Counted from the stretch's first letter, positions 1 to 9,642 are shown. The stretch: 55,352 nucleotides of DNA from Paracoccaceae bacterium (GCA_902554705.1 CACDPP010000011.1:1-55352), one strand, 5' to 3'. Notes: a model not told the origin generated them from the sequence alone. Program-made: numbers and translations.

Positions 1-24
1 AACGACCTTGAAACAATTACATAC

Positions 25-47
25 GATAGATCGCTATCTTCTTTTTT
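25..47 (+). terminator. Weak possible terminator downstream of an off-window plus-strand gene
   Basis: A 5-bp perfect stem (GATAG/CTATC) with a 4-base loop is followed after three bases by six T residues. It would end a plus-strand transcript entering from the left, converging on the end of xseA. The stem is short and AT-rich, so this may be chance. Confidence 0.25.
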
Positions 48-59
48 AAAATAAATGTA

Positions 60-1559
60 TTAGCCTTTGACTTTTCTAACTGGTAAATCACCATCCCGAA
101 ATTCAATAACTAAATCCGTCAAATGCAAAGTTTTAGATTTATCTGTAATTACACTATCGCTCGATCTAATTACTGCATATCCTCTGTCTAAAGTCTGACG
201 ATACCCAAGTGTCTCTCTCAATCGATCAATTGACTTTAGTTTTGTTCCAAGGTCTTTTATTCTAAAGCTATAAGCTTTTTTTAACCTTAATGATAAATCC
301 TTAAGGTTTTTATGCTCCCGTTGAATATCACGTTTCAAAGACAAACTCTCAATTCTTGAAAAAAATGAACTTAAAGTTTGTTTCCTCAAGTCAATATAAT
401 GACCAAATAAATTTTCTAGTTGCTTCGCCTGTAAATCGAATTTACCTCGCGAATTTTCCAAGCGCATAGATAAAGAGATTGGCTTGATACCAGTGCTTAT
501 TTCAAGCAGCCTACTTTTTTTCAATCTTACGGTAGAACTTAAAGAGGATGGCAACCTAGTACTTATGGAATCCAACCGTTGAGTTGGTCCTTCTAGTAAT
601 CCAAACACTCTAGGTAGTGATCTAGAAAAATCCAACAATCGTTGAGAGCGGTTTGATAAAATCTGACTGACAGCTCTGCTGAGACGTGCTTCATTGTTGT
701 CTATTGCAGCCAATAATTCATGCCTGACAGGAACAGCTATTTCTGCCGCTGCCGAAGGAGTAGGAACTCTAACATCGGCAACATAATCGAGAAGCGTTGT
801 ATCTGTTTCATGACCTATTGCTGATATCAAAGGAATTGTCGATTTAAATGCTGACCTTACCACCAGCTCTTCATTAAAACCCCAAAGATCTTCTATCGAC
901 CCTCCTCCTCGAGCCACGATTATTAAATCAGGCGCAATAAGTGGATTTTTTTTAGCCAAAGAATTAAATCCCTCGATCGCTGCAGAAACTTCTTTGGCGC
1001 AATTCTCTCCTTGCACTGCAGCGGGCCATAAAACTACTTTTCTAGGAAAACGATCAGCCAAACGATGTAAAATATCTCTGATAACAGCACCAGATGGGGA
1101 AGTTACGACGCCTATAATTTCAGGCAAATAAGGCAACGGCATCTTATGTTCCGGATTAAAAACCCCTTCAGCTTGAAACTGTTTTTTTCTTTTCTCCAGC
1201 ATGGCCATTAGAGCGCCAACACCAGCAGGTCTTAAATCATCAATAATTATTTGGTATTTAGATTGACCCCCAAAAGTAGTCACTCTTCCTCTGGCAATTA
1301 CCTCCATCCCTTCTTCAGGTCTTGTGATTAATTTATCAGCAACGCCCTTCCAGATAACACCAGCGATTACTGATTTTTCATCTTTCAAATCCAAATAAAC
1401 GTGACCAGACCTAGGCAAACTTACACGGCCAATTTCACCTCTAATTCGAACATAAGAAAATTCATCTTCAATAAGTCTTTTAATAGCATTGGAAATCTCA
1501 CTTACTGAAAACTCCGGCTCATTGATCCCCGCTATTGGATTTTCGAAAAGATCTGACAT
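60..1559 (-). CDS. xseA: Exodeoxyribonuclease VII large subunit
   Basis: XseA, the catalytic large subunit of exonuclease VII, degrades single-stranded DNA from both ends together with XseB and takes part in mismatch repair and recombination clean-up. The 499-aa product has the expected order: an N-terminal OB-fold (about residues 15-110, with the GEIGRVSLPRSGHVYLDLKD segment), a catalytic domain (about 130-320, with VTSPSGAVIRDI, ARGGGSIEDLW and SAIGHETD), then a long charged coiled-coil region and a C-terminal GYAV segment. Length is normal or slightly long. The ATG is preceded by AAGGAG. It is divergent from purD, sharing a 119-base intergenic region. The small subunit xseB is not in the window. 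Confidence 0.97.
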   Translation of the reverse strand: MSDLFENPIAGINEPEFSVSEISNAIKRLIEDEFSYVRIRGEIGRVSLPRSGHVYLDLKDEKSVIAGVIWKGVADKLITRPEEGMEVIARGRVTTFGGQSKYQIIIDDLRPAGVGALMAMLEKRKKQFQAEGVFNPEHKMPLPYLPEIIGVVTSPSGAVIRDILHRLADRFPRKVVLWPAAVQGENCAKEVSAAIEGFNSLAKKNPLIAPDLIIVARGGGSIEDLWGFNEELVVRSAFKSTIPLISAIGHETDTTLLDYVADVRVPTPSAAAEIAVPVRHELLAAIDNNEARLSRAVSQILSNRSQRLLDFSRSLPRVFGLLEGPTQRLDSISTRLPSSLSSTVRLKKSRLLEISTGIKPISLSMRLENSRGKFDLQAKQLENLFGHYIDLRKQTLSSFFSRIESLSLKRDIQREHKNLKDLSLRLKKAYSFRIKDLGTKLKSIDRLRETLGYRQTLDRGYAVIRSSDSVITDKSKTLHLTDLVIEFRDGDLPVRKVKG

Positions 1560-1678
1560 TAGTAACTCCTTAAAAAAATTTAAACCTTGATGAGCCCAAG
1601 AGCAATTAGTTTTGGTGAGCCTTGCCCAATCAAATGTTGTTGATTATTAAAAATTAGAGATCTTAAGGTGATTCAATT

Positions 1679-2941
1679 ATGAATATATTGATATTAGGGA
1701 GTGGAGGCCGTGAACATTCTCTAGCCTGGGCTATCAAACAAAACCCCAAGTGTGATAATATATTCGTAGCACCAGGAAATGCAGGTATTGCTCAAATTGC
1801 GAAGTGTATAAGCGTCGATATTCTTAACTCTACGCAGATCGTAAGCACTGTAAAAGAATACAATATCGACTTTGTTCTAATTGGCCCAGAGGCACCTCTA
1901 GCGGAGGGTGTTAGTGATATTTTAAAAAGAGAAGGAATTTTGACGTTTGGACCTTCTAAAGCATCGTCTCAATTGGAAACAAGTAAAAAGTTTACAAAAG
2001 AAATCTGCGATGCCTCCGGAGCGCCCACTGCCGAATATAGAAGCTTTGACTCACTGGAACCAGCTTTAACTTATGTAGAAACTAAAGGGGCGCCTTTGGT
2101 TGTTAAAGCTGACGGGCTAGCTGCGGGTAAAGGTGTGATCGTAGCTACAGATATTGAGATGGCTATATCGGCAGTGCATGAAATTTTTAGCGGATCTTTT
2201 GGAAACGCTGGTTCAAGTGTTGTGATTGAAGAGTTTATGGAAGGCGAGGAGGCATCCCTTTTTGTTTTAGTTGATGGGGAAACAATCCTACCTATTGGTA
2301 CCGCGCAAGATCATAAGCGGGCTGGAGATGGCGACACCGGATTAAATACTGGAGGCATGGGAGCTTACTCACCAGCTCCAATTTTAAATGAAGAAATATT
2401 GAAAAAGACTGTTGAAAGGATCATTCGCCCGACTATGCGTGAAATGGTTAGGCGAGGCATGCCATTTACAGGCGTTCTTTACGCAGGCCTTATGATAAAG
2501 GAGTCCGATCCTCGTCTCGTTGAGTATAATGTAAGATTTGGTGATCCCGAATGTCAGGTCCTAATGATGCGGTTGGGTGGGCAAATTTTAGATGCATTAC
2601 TTTCTACCGCCAAAGGTAAGTTAAGTGATGTAAAGATTAATTGGGCGACTGACCACTCTATAACAGTTGTTATGGCTAGTAATGGATATCCAGGTTCTTA
2701 TGAAACAGGTACGGAAATAGGTGGATTAGCTAATCTGCCTTCAGATAGTAATTTTATGTGTTTCCACGCGGGAACAGAGGAAAAGAATGGAAAAGTATTA
2801 GCAAACGGCGGACGTGTTTTAAACATAACTACAAGAGCAGAAACTTTAGTCAAAGCTCAAAAGAATGCTTATGAAATGATAGAAACTATTGATTGGCCAG
2901 AAGGTTTTTATAGGAAAGATATTGGCTGGAGAGCGCTATGA
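1679..2941 (+). CDS. purD: Phosphoribosylamine--glycine ligase (GAR synthetase)
   Basis: PurD joins glycine to 5-phosphoribosylamine with ATP, the second step of de novo purine synthesis, in the cytoplasm. The 420-aa protein opens with the ILGSGGREHSLAW nucleotide-binding segment, has the ATP-grasp core (VVKADGLAAGKGVIVA near 140-157, then EEFMEGEEAS) and the family signature VRFGDPECQ near 286-294. Length matches the family. The ATG follows an AAGGTG ribosome-binding site. The stop overlaps the start of the MOSC gene by four bases (ATGA), so the two are probably translated together. Confidence 0.97.
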   Translation: MNILILGSGGREHSLAWAIKQNPKCDNIFVAPGNAGIAQIAKCISVDILNSTQIVSTVKEYNIDFVLIGPEAPLAEGVSDILKREGILTFGPSKASSQLETSKKFTKEICDASGAPTAEYRSFDSLEPALTYVETKGAPLVVKADGLAAGKGVIVATDIEMAISAVHEIFSGSFGNAGSSVVIEEFMEGEEASLFVLVDGETILPIGTAQDHKRAGDGDTGLNTGGMGAYSPAPILNEEILKKTVERIIRPTMREMVRRGMPFTGVLYAGLMIKESDPRLVEYNVRFGDPECQVLMMRLGGQILDALLSTAKGKLSDVKINWATDHSITVVMASNGYPGSYETGTEIGGLANLPSDSNFMCFHAGTEEKNGKVLANGGRVLNITTRAETLVKAQKNAYEMIETIDWPEGFYRKDIGWRAL

Positions 2942-3486
2942 CTTTTAGATCAAAATTGGAATTATTAGCTGCAATACCAAATATAAAAGATGCACCAAAA
3001 AAAGAATCCATAATTGAAAATCTATGCTTTCGACCCGAAAGAAACCAAAGAAGTTTTCCAGAATTTATGGAATTAACACCAAATGAAGGAATTAAGGGAG
3101 ACCGATGGCTGGAAAGTCCTTGGTTGAAACTTTCAAATGGGGAGCCAGATCCCGGTATTCAAGTTTCTATTTTATCTACTAGAGTTTGGAATGCGGTAAA
3201 ATTTGGACCCGAAGCAATTCACCCAGGCGATACATTCATGTCTGATTTTGATACATCAGAGGAGAATTGCCCGGCAGGTACTATTCTTTCAGCGGGAACT
3301 GCTAAACTGAAAGTATCGGGGATTTTTAATGAGGGCTGTGTTAAATGGAAGGTACGCTACGGTGTGGATGCAAAAAACTGGATAACCTTCGAGGAACACA
3401 AATCACTTCGATTACGAGGGTTGTTGTGCTCTGTTGTATCAGCGGGACAAATTCGAAACGGGGACTTATTGAAAAAGTTCAGTTAA
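2938..3486 (+). CDS. MOSC-domain-like protein
   Basis: A 182-aa cytoplasmic protein resembling the MOSC (MOCO sulfurase C-terminal) fold: an early GIKGDRW segment, a central PGDTFMSDFDTSEENCPAG stretch corresponding to the usual GDN..v.g.....l.G core, and FNEGCVKWKVRYG towards the C-terminus with a conserved-looking cysteine. MOSC proteins carry sulfur or handle Mo-cofactor-related sulfur chemistry; the substrate here cannot be told. It overlaps purD by four bases, and there is no Mo-cofactor gene nearby. The family call is by pattern memory; the function is unknown. Confidence 0.7.
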   Translation: MTFRSKLELLAAIPNIKDAPKKESIIENLCFRPERNQRSFPEFMELTPNEGIKGDRWLESPWLKLSNGEPDPGIQVSILSTRVWNAVKFGPEAIHPGDTFMSDFDTSEENCPAGTILSAGTAKLKVSGIFNEGCVKWKVRYGVDAKNWITFEEHKSLRLRGLLCSVVSAGQIRNGDLLKKFS

Positions 3487-3502
3487 CTTAGAGCTTACTT
3501 AA

Positions 3503-3838
<336 letters not shown>

Positions 3839-3982
3839 TCATAATTCGTGAAACTCTTCTAATCAGCTAAATTTAATTCGGCCATACCTTTTTAGAAATT
3901 ATTAAAAGAATCTTGTAATATTATTCCATATGTTCTACTTTTGTTCTTTAAATAGTGACCAAAAATCAAATATAATAAAAAA

Positions 3983-4333
3983 ATGCAAAATACTCTCTTA
4001 AAATGGCCAAAGCCACCAAGTGCTTGTCCTGCATCTTTTCTAAATCGTCCTTCACCTGGTACAATTGTTTGCGTCGCAGGATTGGTGATACTTAGGCAAC
4101 GTCCTGGAACAGCAAAAGGTGTTATTTTTCTCACATTGGAAGATGAAACAGGAACAATAAATATAGTAATCTGGCGAACTTTATATGAAAAATTTCGCCG
4201 TGCTATAATTTCTGGGCGCCTTTTAAAAATAAAAGGGCGGGTTCAGAGCGAAAATTCAGTTATACATGTGATAGCTGAGCATGTTGAAGATATTTCATAC
4301 ATGCTCAATGATTTACCAAAGATAAATATGTAA
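3983..4333 (+). pseudogene. dnaE2: Remnant of error-prone DNA polymerase DnaE2/ImuC (C-terminal OB-fold only)
   Basis: From about residue 17 this 116-aa frame matches only the C-terminal OB domain of DnaE2/ImuC: VAGLVILRQRPGTAKGVIF, LEDETGTINIVIW and VIHVIAEHVEDIS are characteristic. The roughly 1,000 residues carrying the PHP, palm, fingers and thumb domains are absent, and I find no trace of them in the 156 bases upstream. No imuA or imuB lies nearby. There is no ribosome-binding site, but a perfect TATAAT ends six bases before the ATG, which would fit a leaderless transcript or be chance in AT-rich DNA. The frame is intact and well conserved, so either the deletion is recent or the OB-fold is retained for some use. 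Confidence 0.75.
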
Positions 4334-4349
4334 TTAAATACTAATCACA

Positions 4350-4375
4350 ACCGGGAGCTCTGCTCCCGGTCTTTT
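4350..4375 (+). terminator. Rho-independent terminator between convergent genes
   Basis: A near-perfect GC-rich hairpin, ACCGGGAGC / GCTCCCGGT, with a 3-base loop is followed by CTTTT. It lies 17 bases after the dnaE2 remnant and just before the 3' end of degP. The T-run is on the plus strand. The minus strand also reads the hairpin, but with a poorer T tract. Confidence 0.85.
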
Positions 4376-4383
4376 AAAGTTAA

Positions 4384-5865
4384 TCAATTAAATTTTAGTA
4401 CTATAAACCTCGGTTGCCCCTCTCTTCGAACTAAGAGAAGAACTGACTGACGGCCTTCACTTTTAGCACTCGAAACAAGCTCCTCTACTTCTTCGACCGA
4501 ACCAATTGGTTTCTGGGCAACGTCAGTGATTACGTCGCCTTTCCGCAAACCATTTTCGTATGCAGATGAAGTTTCATCTACAGACATTATTATTACACCC
4601 GAGATTGCAGGATCTATTCCATATTCTTCTCGCAAACTATCAGTCAGCTCGGACAAACCAGTTCCATCGATTGCATCCTCATTGGGCTTGGTCGGTTCAG
4701 GCGGTGCAACTTGTTTATTAAGTTCTTTATTTGTTGGTCGCTGCCCAAGTTTTACCCTCACCTTTATGCGCTCGCCTTGTCTGAGTACGATAACATCTAC
4801 GGTTCTACCGACTGTTGTATCACCAACGATGCGAACCAATTCGCCTGAATTACCAACTTCTTTATTATCAAACATAACAATGACGTCTGAAGCTAAGAGA
4901 CCAGCATCTTTAGATGGCCCGTCATAGACCTCCAGAACAATAGAGCCGCTCGGCTCTTTCATACCCAAGGCATCAGCCATGTCTTGATTAAGATCACCTA
5001 TACTTACCCCTAACCAACCACGTCGCACCTCGCCAAATTCTTTCAATTGCTTAACAACTGGTTCGACGACATTTGATGCCATAGAAAATCCAATGCCTAT
5101 AGACCCACCGTTCGGGGATAGAATAGCTGTATTAACGCCTACTACCTCTCCATTCATGTTGAACAGTGGCCCACCTGAATTACCCCTGTTGATAGCTGCA
5201 TCTGTTTGTATGTAATCATCATAGTTTCCTGCCAGCTCACGATTACGCGCAGATATTATTCCTACTGACACAGAAAAACCTTGGCCGAGTGGATTACCCA
5301 TTGCCATGACCCAATCACCAACCCGTGATATATCGCTATCACCGAATTCTACAAACTCTAACGTTGTTTCTGCATCAACTTTCAATAACGCTATATCTAT
5401 ATTTTCATCACTACCGATAACAACCGCATCACGAAAAGAGCCATCATTGAACTCTATCGTTATCTGATCAGCGCCATTTATGACATGATGGTTTGTCACG
5501 ATAAAACCATCGCTACTAATAACAAAACCAGAACCTAAAGCATTTGCATTGCGCGGTCTTTGTCGAGGACTATTCGGACTTTGAAAATCTCGAAACAATT
5601 CTTCAAACGGACTGCCTTCAGGCACCACACCCCTTGGTACTACTGGAGATTCAACTTTTGTCATTGTGGTTATATTGACCACAGAAGAACCCACATCTTC
5701 AACTAAATCAGCAAAACTTTCCGGCGCACCGCGAGCATTTAAAACTATAGTTTGTAGAAAGACGCTTATAATCACAAAAAACGCGGTTAAGATAACTTGT
5801 TGTAATTTTCTTATATCTTCTGCAGTCGAAATTCGTGCAGTTTTAAAAATATAAAATTGTCGCAT
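4384..5865 (-). CDS. degP: Do-family periplasmic serine endoprotease (DegP/MucD-like)
   Basis: An envelope protease and chaperone that degrades misfolded periplasmic proteins. The 493-aa product has a long N-terminal region with a hydrophobic segment (about 25-43, ending NARGA) acting as signal peptide or anchor. A trypsin-like domain follows with the triad His127 (TNHHVI), Asp157 (NIDIALLKV) and Ser230 (GNSGGPLF), then two PDZ domains (about 290-380 and 410-490). A linker rich in P, E and K separates the PDZs. The ATG is preceded by GAGGA. It is the last gene of the rpiA-gor-hflK-hflC-DUF2065 run, a usual arrangement in alphaproteobacteria that couples it to the HflKC membrane quality-control complex. 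Confidence 0.95.
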   Translation of the reverse strand: MRQFYIFKTARISTAEDIRKLQQVILTAFFVIISVFLQTIVLNARGAPESFADLVEDVGSSVVNITTMTKVESPVVPRGVVPEGSPFEELFRDFQSPNSPRQRPRNANALGSGFVISSDGFIVTNHHVINGADQITIEFNDGSFRDAVVIGSDENIDIALLKVDAETTLEFVEFGDSDISRVGDWVMAMGNPLGQGFSVSVGIISARNRELAGNYDDYIQTDAAINRGNSGGPLFNMNGEVVGVNTAILSPNGGSIGIGFSMASNVVEPVVKQLKEFGEVRRGWLGVSIGDLNQDMADALGMKEPSGSIVLEVYDGPSKDAGLLASDVIVMFDNKEVGNSGELVRIVGDTTVGRTVDVIVLRQGERIKVRVKLGQRPTNKELNKQVAPPEPTKPNEDAIDGTGLSELTDSLREEYGIDPAISGVIIMSVDETSSAYENGLRKGDVITDVAQKPIGSVEEVEELVSSAKSEGRQSVLLLVRREGQPRFIVLKFN

Positions 5866-5964
5866 TTAGTCCTCAAAAAAATTTTATAGTGGCCGGTCTT
5901 TTGTATTTAGGATGACATTAAAAGTTTGCAACAGCCTCGAAATTTAAAGTTCAATATTTTTAAA

Positions 5965-6156
5965 TTAAAATGTTTTTATCAAAAGAAGTATCACACCTCC
6001 AAGTAGTGCCATACAAGCCCCAACCAAGCGACGTTGCTCATTAGGCATTTCTTTTAGTGAAATTAACATCTTTTCTACAAAATGAGGGGCCAGAACATAA
6101 ACTAGCCCCTCAATTACCAATACCAATCCCAATCCATATAAGATTGTTGAAATCAT
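5965..6156 (-). CDS. DUF2065 small membrane protein
   Basis: A 63-aa protein made of two hydrophobic helices (about 2-26 and 43-61) around a short charged loop with the PNEQRRLVG segment typical of DUF2065. Its start overlaps the hflC stop by four bases, so it is translationally coupled to hflKC, as in many proteobacteria. Its function is unknown; the conserved position suggests a role with HflKC or the following DegP. Confidence 0.88.
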   Translation of the reverse strand: MISTILYGLGLVLVIEGLVYVLAPHFVEKMLISLKEMPNEQRRLVGACMALLGGVILLLIKTF

Positions 6157-7034
6157 TGAGCTCCAAAATCAGACTTAAAATAATTAAAGAACTCTGAATT
6201 TGGCGACATTACCATTGTCGAATTCGAACCCTTAATTGATTTTTCGTAAGCATTAAGCGATCTGTAAAACTCAAAGAATTCAGGATCCTCTCCGAAGGCT
6301 TTAGCAAAAATTGCATTTCGCTCTGCATCAGCTTCACCTCGAATTATTTCAGATTCACGCTTAGCTTCTGACACAATTACCACTTGCTCTCTATCCGCCT
6401 GTGCCCTCACACGTTGAGCGGCTTCATTACCTCTCGCGATTTCATCAGCAGCTTCTCTGTCTCTTTCCGCGCGCATCCTGGCAAAAGTCGCTTCTAAGTT
6501 TTGTCTGGGCAAATCTGTCCGCTTCAAACGTACATCAACCACTTCGATACCCATTTTTTCCGCTTCCGCAATTGCACCATTTCGTATTCGTAACATCAAG
6601 GCGAAACGATCCGAGCTAAGAATGTTATTTGATGAAACCGAACCCAATACTTCACGGGTTTGAGAACTCAGGATACGGTCTAGCCTAGTTCCAGCGATTG
6701 AAATTGCTGTGTCACCAGATGCGCCTGTCACTTCTCGAAACTTATTTACGTCAGTGATCCTGTAGCGAGCAAAAGCATCAACAACGAGCCGGCGATCATC
6801 TAACGGAGTAACCTCCAACGGATCAATATCGCGGCTTAAAATGCGATCGTCATACCTTACGACGTTTTGAATAATCGGAATCTTGAAAGATAGACCAGGG
6901 TCTTCCTTCGTTGCCACAACTCTACCAAACTGCAAAACAAGAACTTTCTCGCGTTCGTCAACAACGAAAATTGACGACATAACACCAATGAACATCAGAA
7001 AAACTGCGCCTAATAATATTACCATTCTATTCAT
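6153..7034 (-). CDS. hflC: Protease modulator HflC (SPFH/prohibitin family)
   Basis: HflC forms, with HflK, the large cage around the membrane protease FtsH and moderates its activity. The 293-aa protein has one N-terminal membrane helix (about 5-25) followed by a periplasmic SPFH domain (VVDEREKVLVLQFGR onward to about 190) and a long charged alpha-helical segment (about 165-245, rich in A, E, R). The size is usual. It overlaps hflK by one base and DUF2065 by four, a tight operon. The ribosome-binding site lies inside the hflK end. Confidence 0.96.
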   Translation of the reverse strand: MNRMVILLGAVFLMFIGVMSSIFVVDEREKVLVLQFGRVVATKEDPGLSFKIPIIQNVVRYDDRILSRDIDPLEVTPLDDRRLVVDAFARYRITDVNKFREVTGASGDTAISIAGTRLDRILSSQTREVLGSVSSNNILSSDRFALMLRIRNGAIAEAEKMGIEVVDVRLKRTDLPRQNLEATFARMRAERDREAADEIARGNEAAQRVRAQADREQVVIVSEAKRESEIIRGEADAERNAIFAKAFGEDPEFFEFYRSLNAYEKSIKGSNSTMVMSPNSEFFNYFKSDFGAQ

Positions 7035-8170
7035 TATTTTGTCTCCTGGCGTAGTTGGTTCAAGGGAAGATAAGGTACAACACCACTTCCACCTGCTGAT
7101 TCATCAATAATTACTTTTTCAACATCGCCAAGAACCCGCTCCATGGTCTCCAAATAGAGGCGCTTTCGGGTTACATCTGGCGCTTTTTTATATTCGGTTA
7201 AAACTGCACCAAACCGACTAGCTTCACCTGTAGCTTCATTCACAACTTGAGCTCGGTAAGCTTCAGCCTGCTCTCTAACCTGAGCTGCTTCACCTCGAGC
7301 TTGCGCTAGAATACGATTAGCATAAGCATCCGCTTCTTTTTCAAGTCTATCACGTTGTTGCTCAGCAGCCTGCACTTCTCTAAAGCTATCAATTACTTGC
7401 TCAGGTGGATCAGCCTTGTCAAAGTTTACTCGAACAACATTCACACCACTGTCATAACTATCTAACGTATTTTGGATCAAGAGCTCTAGGCTGTCAGAAA
7501 TCGCAGCACGGTCCCGGTTTAGAATGGGAGCAAGATCTGACTGCGCAATAATTTCTCGCATGGCTGATTCAGAAACAGCTCTAATCGTTGCTTGTGGCTC
7601 TCGCAGATTGAAAAGAAACCGGGCAGGATCGTTGACATTCCAAACTACCTGGAAATCAATATCAACGATATTTTCATCACCGGTGAGCATCAAACCAGCA
7701 TCCCCGCCTCTAATACCAACGCCGATATCTTCAGTTTGCTCCCTATCAACAGGAACAACTTCTGCTCGCACAACTGGCCAGGGTGCGAAGTTCAAACCCT
7801 CTTCGCCAGTTTCAATATATCTGCCAAAGAACAATTCAACCGATTTTTCAAAGTTTTGAACTGTATACAAACTATTGAAAAGCCAAAATACGACTAAACC
7901 TGCGATAATTAAAAAATACCCACTACGGCCAAGTCCGCCACCACCGCTTCCGCGGCCCGACCCGTTTGCACCGCCAGAACCTCTGCCGCCCATCAGAACT
8001 CGAAGTTGTTCTTGGCCTTTCCTTAACATATCGTCGATTTCAGGAGGTACGGGATTATTTCCCTCAGGATTATTTTTCCCACCAGAAGGCTGTTTTCGTC
8101 CACCTTCTTTACCACTATCACGACCATTGCCGCCACCGCCGCCCCACGGGCCGCCAGAATTTCCTGCCAT
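7034..8170 (-). CDS. hflK: FtsH protease activity modulator HflK
   Basis: Partner of HflC in the FtsH-regulating SPFH complex. The 378-aa product begins with a strongly glycine-rich, low-complexity cytoplasmic region (residues 1-80, e.g. GGPWGGGGGNG and GRGSGGGG), then one membrane helix (about 85-105), the SPFH domain (from NFEKSVELFFGRY) and a helical charged region (about 265-330). The ATG follows an AGGAG-like site. It begins the hflK-hflC-DUF2065-degP group, 67 bases after gor. Confidence 0.96.
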   Translation of the reverse strand: MAGNSGGPWGGGGGNGRDSGKEGGRKQPSGGKNNPEGNNPVPPEIDDMLRKGQEQLRVLMGGRGSGGANGSGRGSGGGGLGRSGYFLIIAGLVVFWLFNSLYTVQNFEKSVELFFGRYIETGEEGLNFAPWPVVRAEVVPVDREQTEDIGVGIRGGDAGLMLTGDENIVDIDFQVVWNVNDPARFLFNLREPQATIRAVSESAMREIIAQSDLAPILNRDRAAISDSLELLIQNTLDSYDSGVNVVRVNFDKADPPEQVIDSFREVQAAEQQRDRLEKEADAYANRILAQARGEAAQVREQAEAYRAQVVNEATGEASRFGAVLTEYKKAPDVTRKRLYLETMERVLGDVEKVIIDESAGGSGVVPYLPLNQLRQETK

Positions 8171-8237
8171 TTTTACTCCTTTACCGGTAATATGACTTTT
8201 CGATGTTCCCTAATAACTGGGCATTTAAATAAATTTT

Positions 8238-9593
8238 TCAAGCTCTGCGAGTCGGTTTTCGCATTGTCACCAATTCTTCCGAAATTGTTGGATGAACCGC
8301 AATTGTTTTATCAAAATCAAGTTTTGTTGCACCCATCGTAACAGCTACTGCAGCTAATTGCACTAATTCCCCTGCAAAAGGTGAGACAAAATGACAACCC
8401 AAAACCTTTTGATTTTTTTCTTCTACAATCAATTTCATGAAAACTCTGTCCTCCCTTCCTGCAAAAGCCTCACGCATAGATTTGAATTTTGTGGTATAAA
8501 TCTCAAGCGGAGCAAATTGAGATGCTTCTTCCTCAGTCAACCCAACTGTTCCAACTTCTGGTGTAGTAAAGACAGCAGTTGGGATAAATCGATAATCAAG
8601 TTTTTCAGGTCTGTCTCTAAACACAGTCTCAATAAAAGACATAGCTTCTCTAATAGCAATCGGCGTTAGATTACTGCGGTTTGTAACATCCCCAATTGCA
8701 TAGACAGACTCCCTAGAGCTCTTAGAAAAATTATCTACTAATATTTCACCTTTCTCACCAAGTTGAACACCTGAGTTATCCAACCCTAAGTCGTCTGAGT
8801 TAGGTGTTCGTCCAGTTGCAGTCAAAATTTTATCAAAATTTTCTTTCTTACCCTCAGAATTTACGAGTTCTAAACCCTCTGCTGTCACATTTATTTTCGT
8901 GACATCTTCATTAAGAGAAATTGAAATGCCATTTTTAGCCATTTCTTCAGCAACATGGTCTCTAATTTCTTTATCAAAACCGCGCAAAATCTGATCACCT
9001 CGGTAAATGAGTTTTGTATTAACACCAAAGCCATTCATGATACTTGCCATTTCACAAGCGATATAGCCTCCGCCAATTATCGCCATCGATTTGGGAAGTT
9101 TCTCGAGATTAAATATATCATCGGAGACTAAAGCATTTTCAATTCCAGGAATATCCGGTCTGAAAGGTCGGCCGCCAGTCGCTATAAGGATTGTCCTTGC
9201 AGTTAATTTTTTCTTTCCTATTACGACTGTATTTTGGTCAAGTAGTTTTGCTCTTTGATCATAGGTGTCTACACCAGCATTTCGTAGTAAGTTTCGATAT
9301 ACGGTTTCCAAACGATCAAGTTCTAAATGGAGCTTTTTTCTAAATTTTTGCCAATCAAAGCCGCTATTTTCTACGCTCCATCCAAATGCATAAGCATCGT
9401 CTAAATGTCTGCTAAATTCACTTGCATAAACCATGAGCTTTTTTGGTACACAGCCACGTATGACGCAGGTTCCACCATATCGATCTTCTTCTGCCAAACC
9501 AACCTTAGCTCCAGCCTCAGATGCTGCCACGCGCGCTGCTCGTACTCCACCTGATCCACCACCAATTACAAAAAGATCATAATCAAAGTTCAT
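8238..9593 (-). CDS. gor: Glutathione-disulfide reductase
   Basis: An FAD- and NAD(P)H-dependent flavoprotein that keeps glutathione reduced. The 451-aa protein has the FAD-binding GGGSGGVRAAR motif near residue 11, the redox-active disulfide in GGTCVIRGCVPKK (about 40-52), a second nucleotide-binding GGGYIACEMA motif (about 173-182) and the C-terminal dimer domain with HPTISEELV, which supplies the catalytic His-Glu pair. These residues distinguish glutathione reductase from lipoamide dehydrogenase. It lies between rpiA and hflK on the same strand and is probably part of the same transcription unit. Confidence 0.95.
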   Translation of the reverse strand: MNFDYDLFVIGGGSGGVRAARVAASEAGAKVGLAEEDRYGGTCVIRGCVPKKLMVYASEFSRHLDDAYAFGWSVENSGFDWQKFRKKLHLELDRLETVYRNLLRNAGVDTYDQRAKLLDQNTVVIGKKKLTARTILIATGGRPFRPDIPGIENALVSDDIFNLEKLPKSMAIIGGGYIACEMASIMNGFGVNTKLIYRGDQILRGFDKEIRDHVAEEMAKNGISISLNEDVTKINVTAEGLELVNSEGKKENFDKILTATGRTPNSDDLGLDNSGVQLGEKGEILVDNFSKSSRESVYAIGDVTNRSNLTPIAIREAMSFIETVFRDRPEKLDYRFIPTAVFTTPEVGTVGLTEEEASQFAPLEIYTTKFKSMREAFAGREDRVFMKLIVEEKNQKVLGCHFVSPFAGELVQLAAVAVTMGATKLDFDKTIAVHPTISEELVTMRKPTRRA

Positions 9594-9642
9594 AGAATTT
9601 ACCCATTAAATCATTAAGCAACCAGATTTTCTTTGCAGCTTG

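Noticed and set aside
1560-1678. Possible riboswitch in the xseA/purD region
   Set aside because: Repeated TGAGCC words caught the eye, but only 4-bp stems form and no known purine-sensing core is present.
3892-4134. 80-codon minus-strand frame across the dnaE2 remnant
   Set aside because: No ribosome-binding site, no recognisable domain, and it is antisense to the conserved OB-fold frame.
5866-5964. Sigma-32 promoter upstream of degP
   Set aside because: No CTTGAA-type -35 with suitable -10 is seen; only weak sigma-70-like matches, not above chance for AT-rich DNA.
7875-8195. Proline-rich frame opposite the start of hflK
   Set aside because: It is the complement of the glycine-rich N-terminus of HflK; low-complexity composition explains the open frame.
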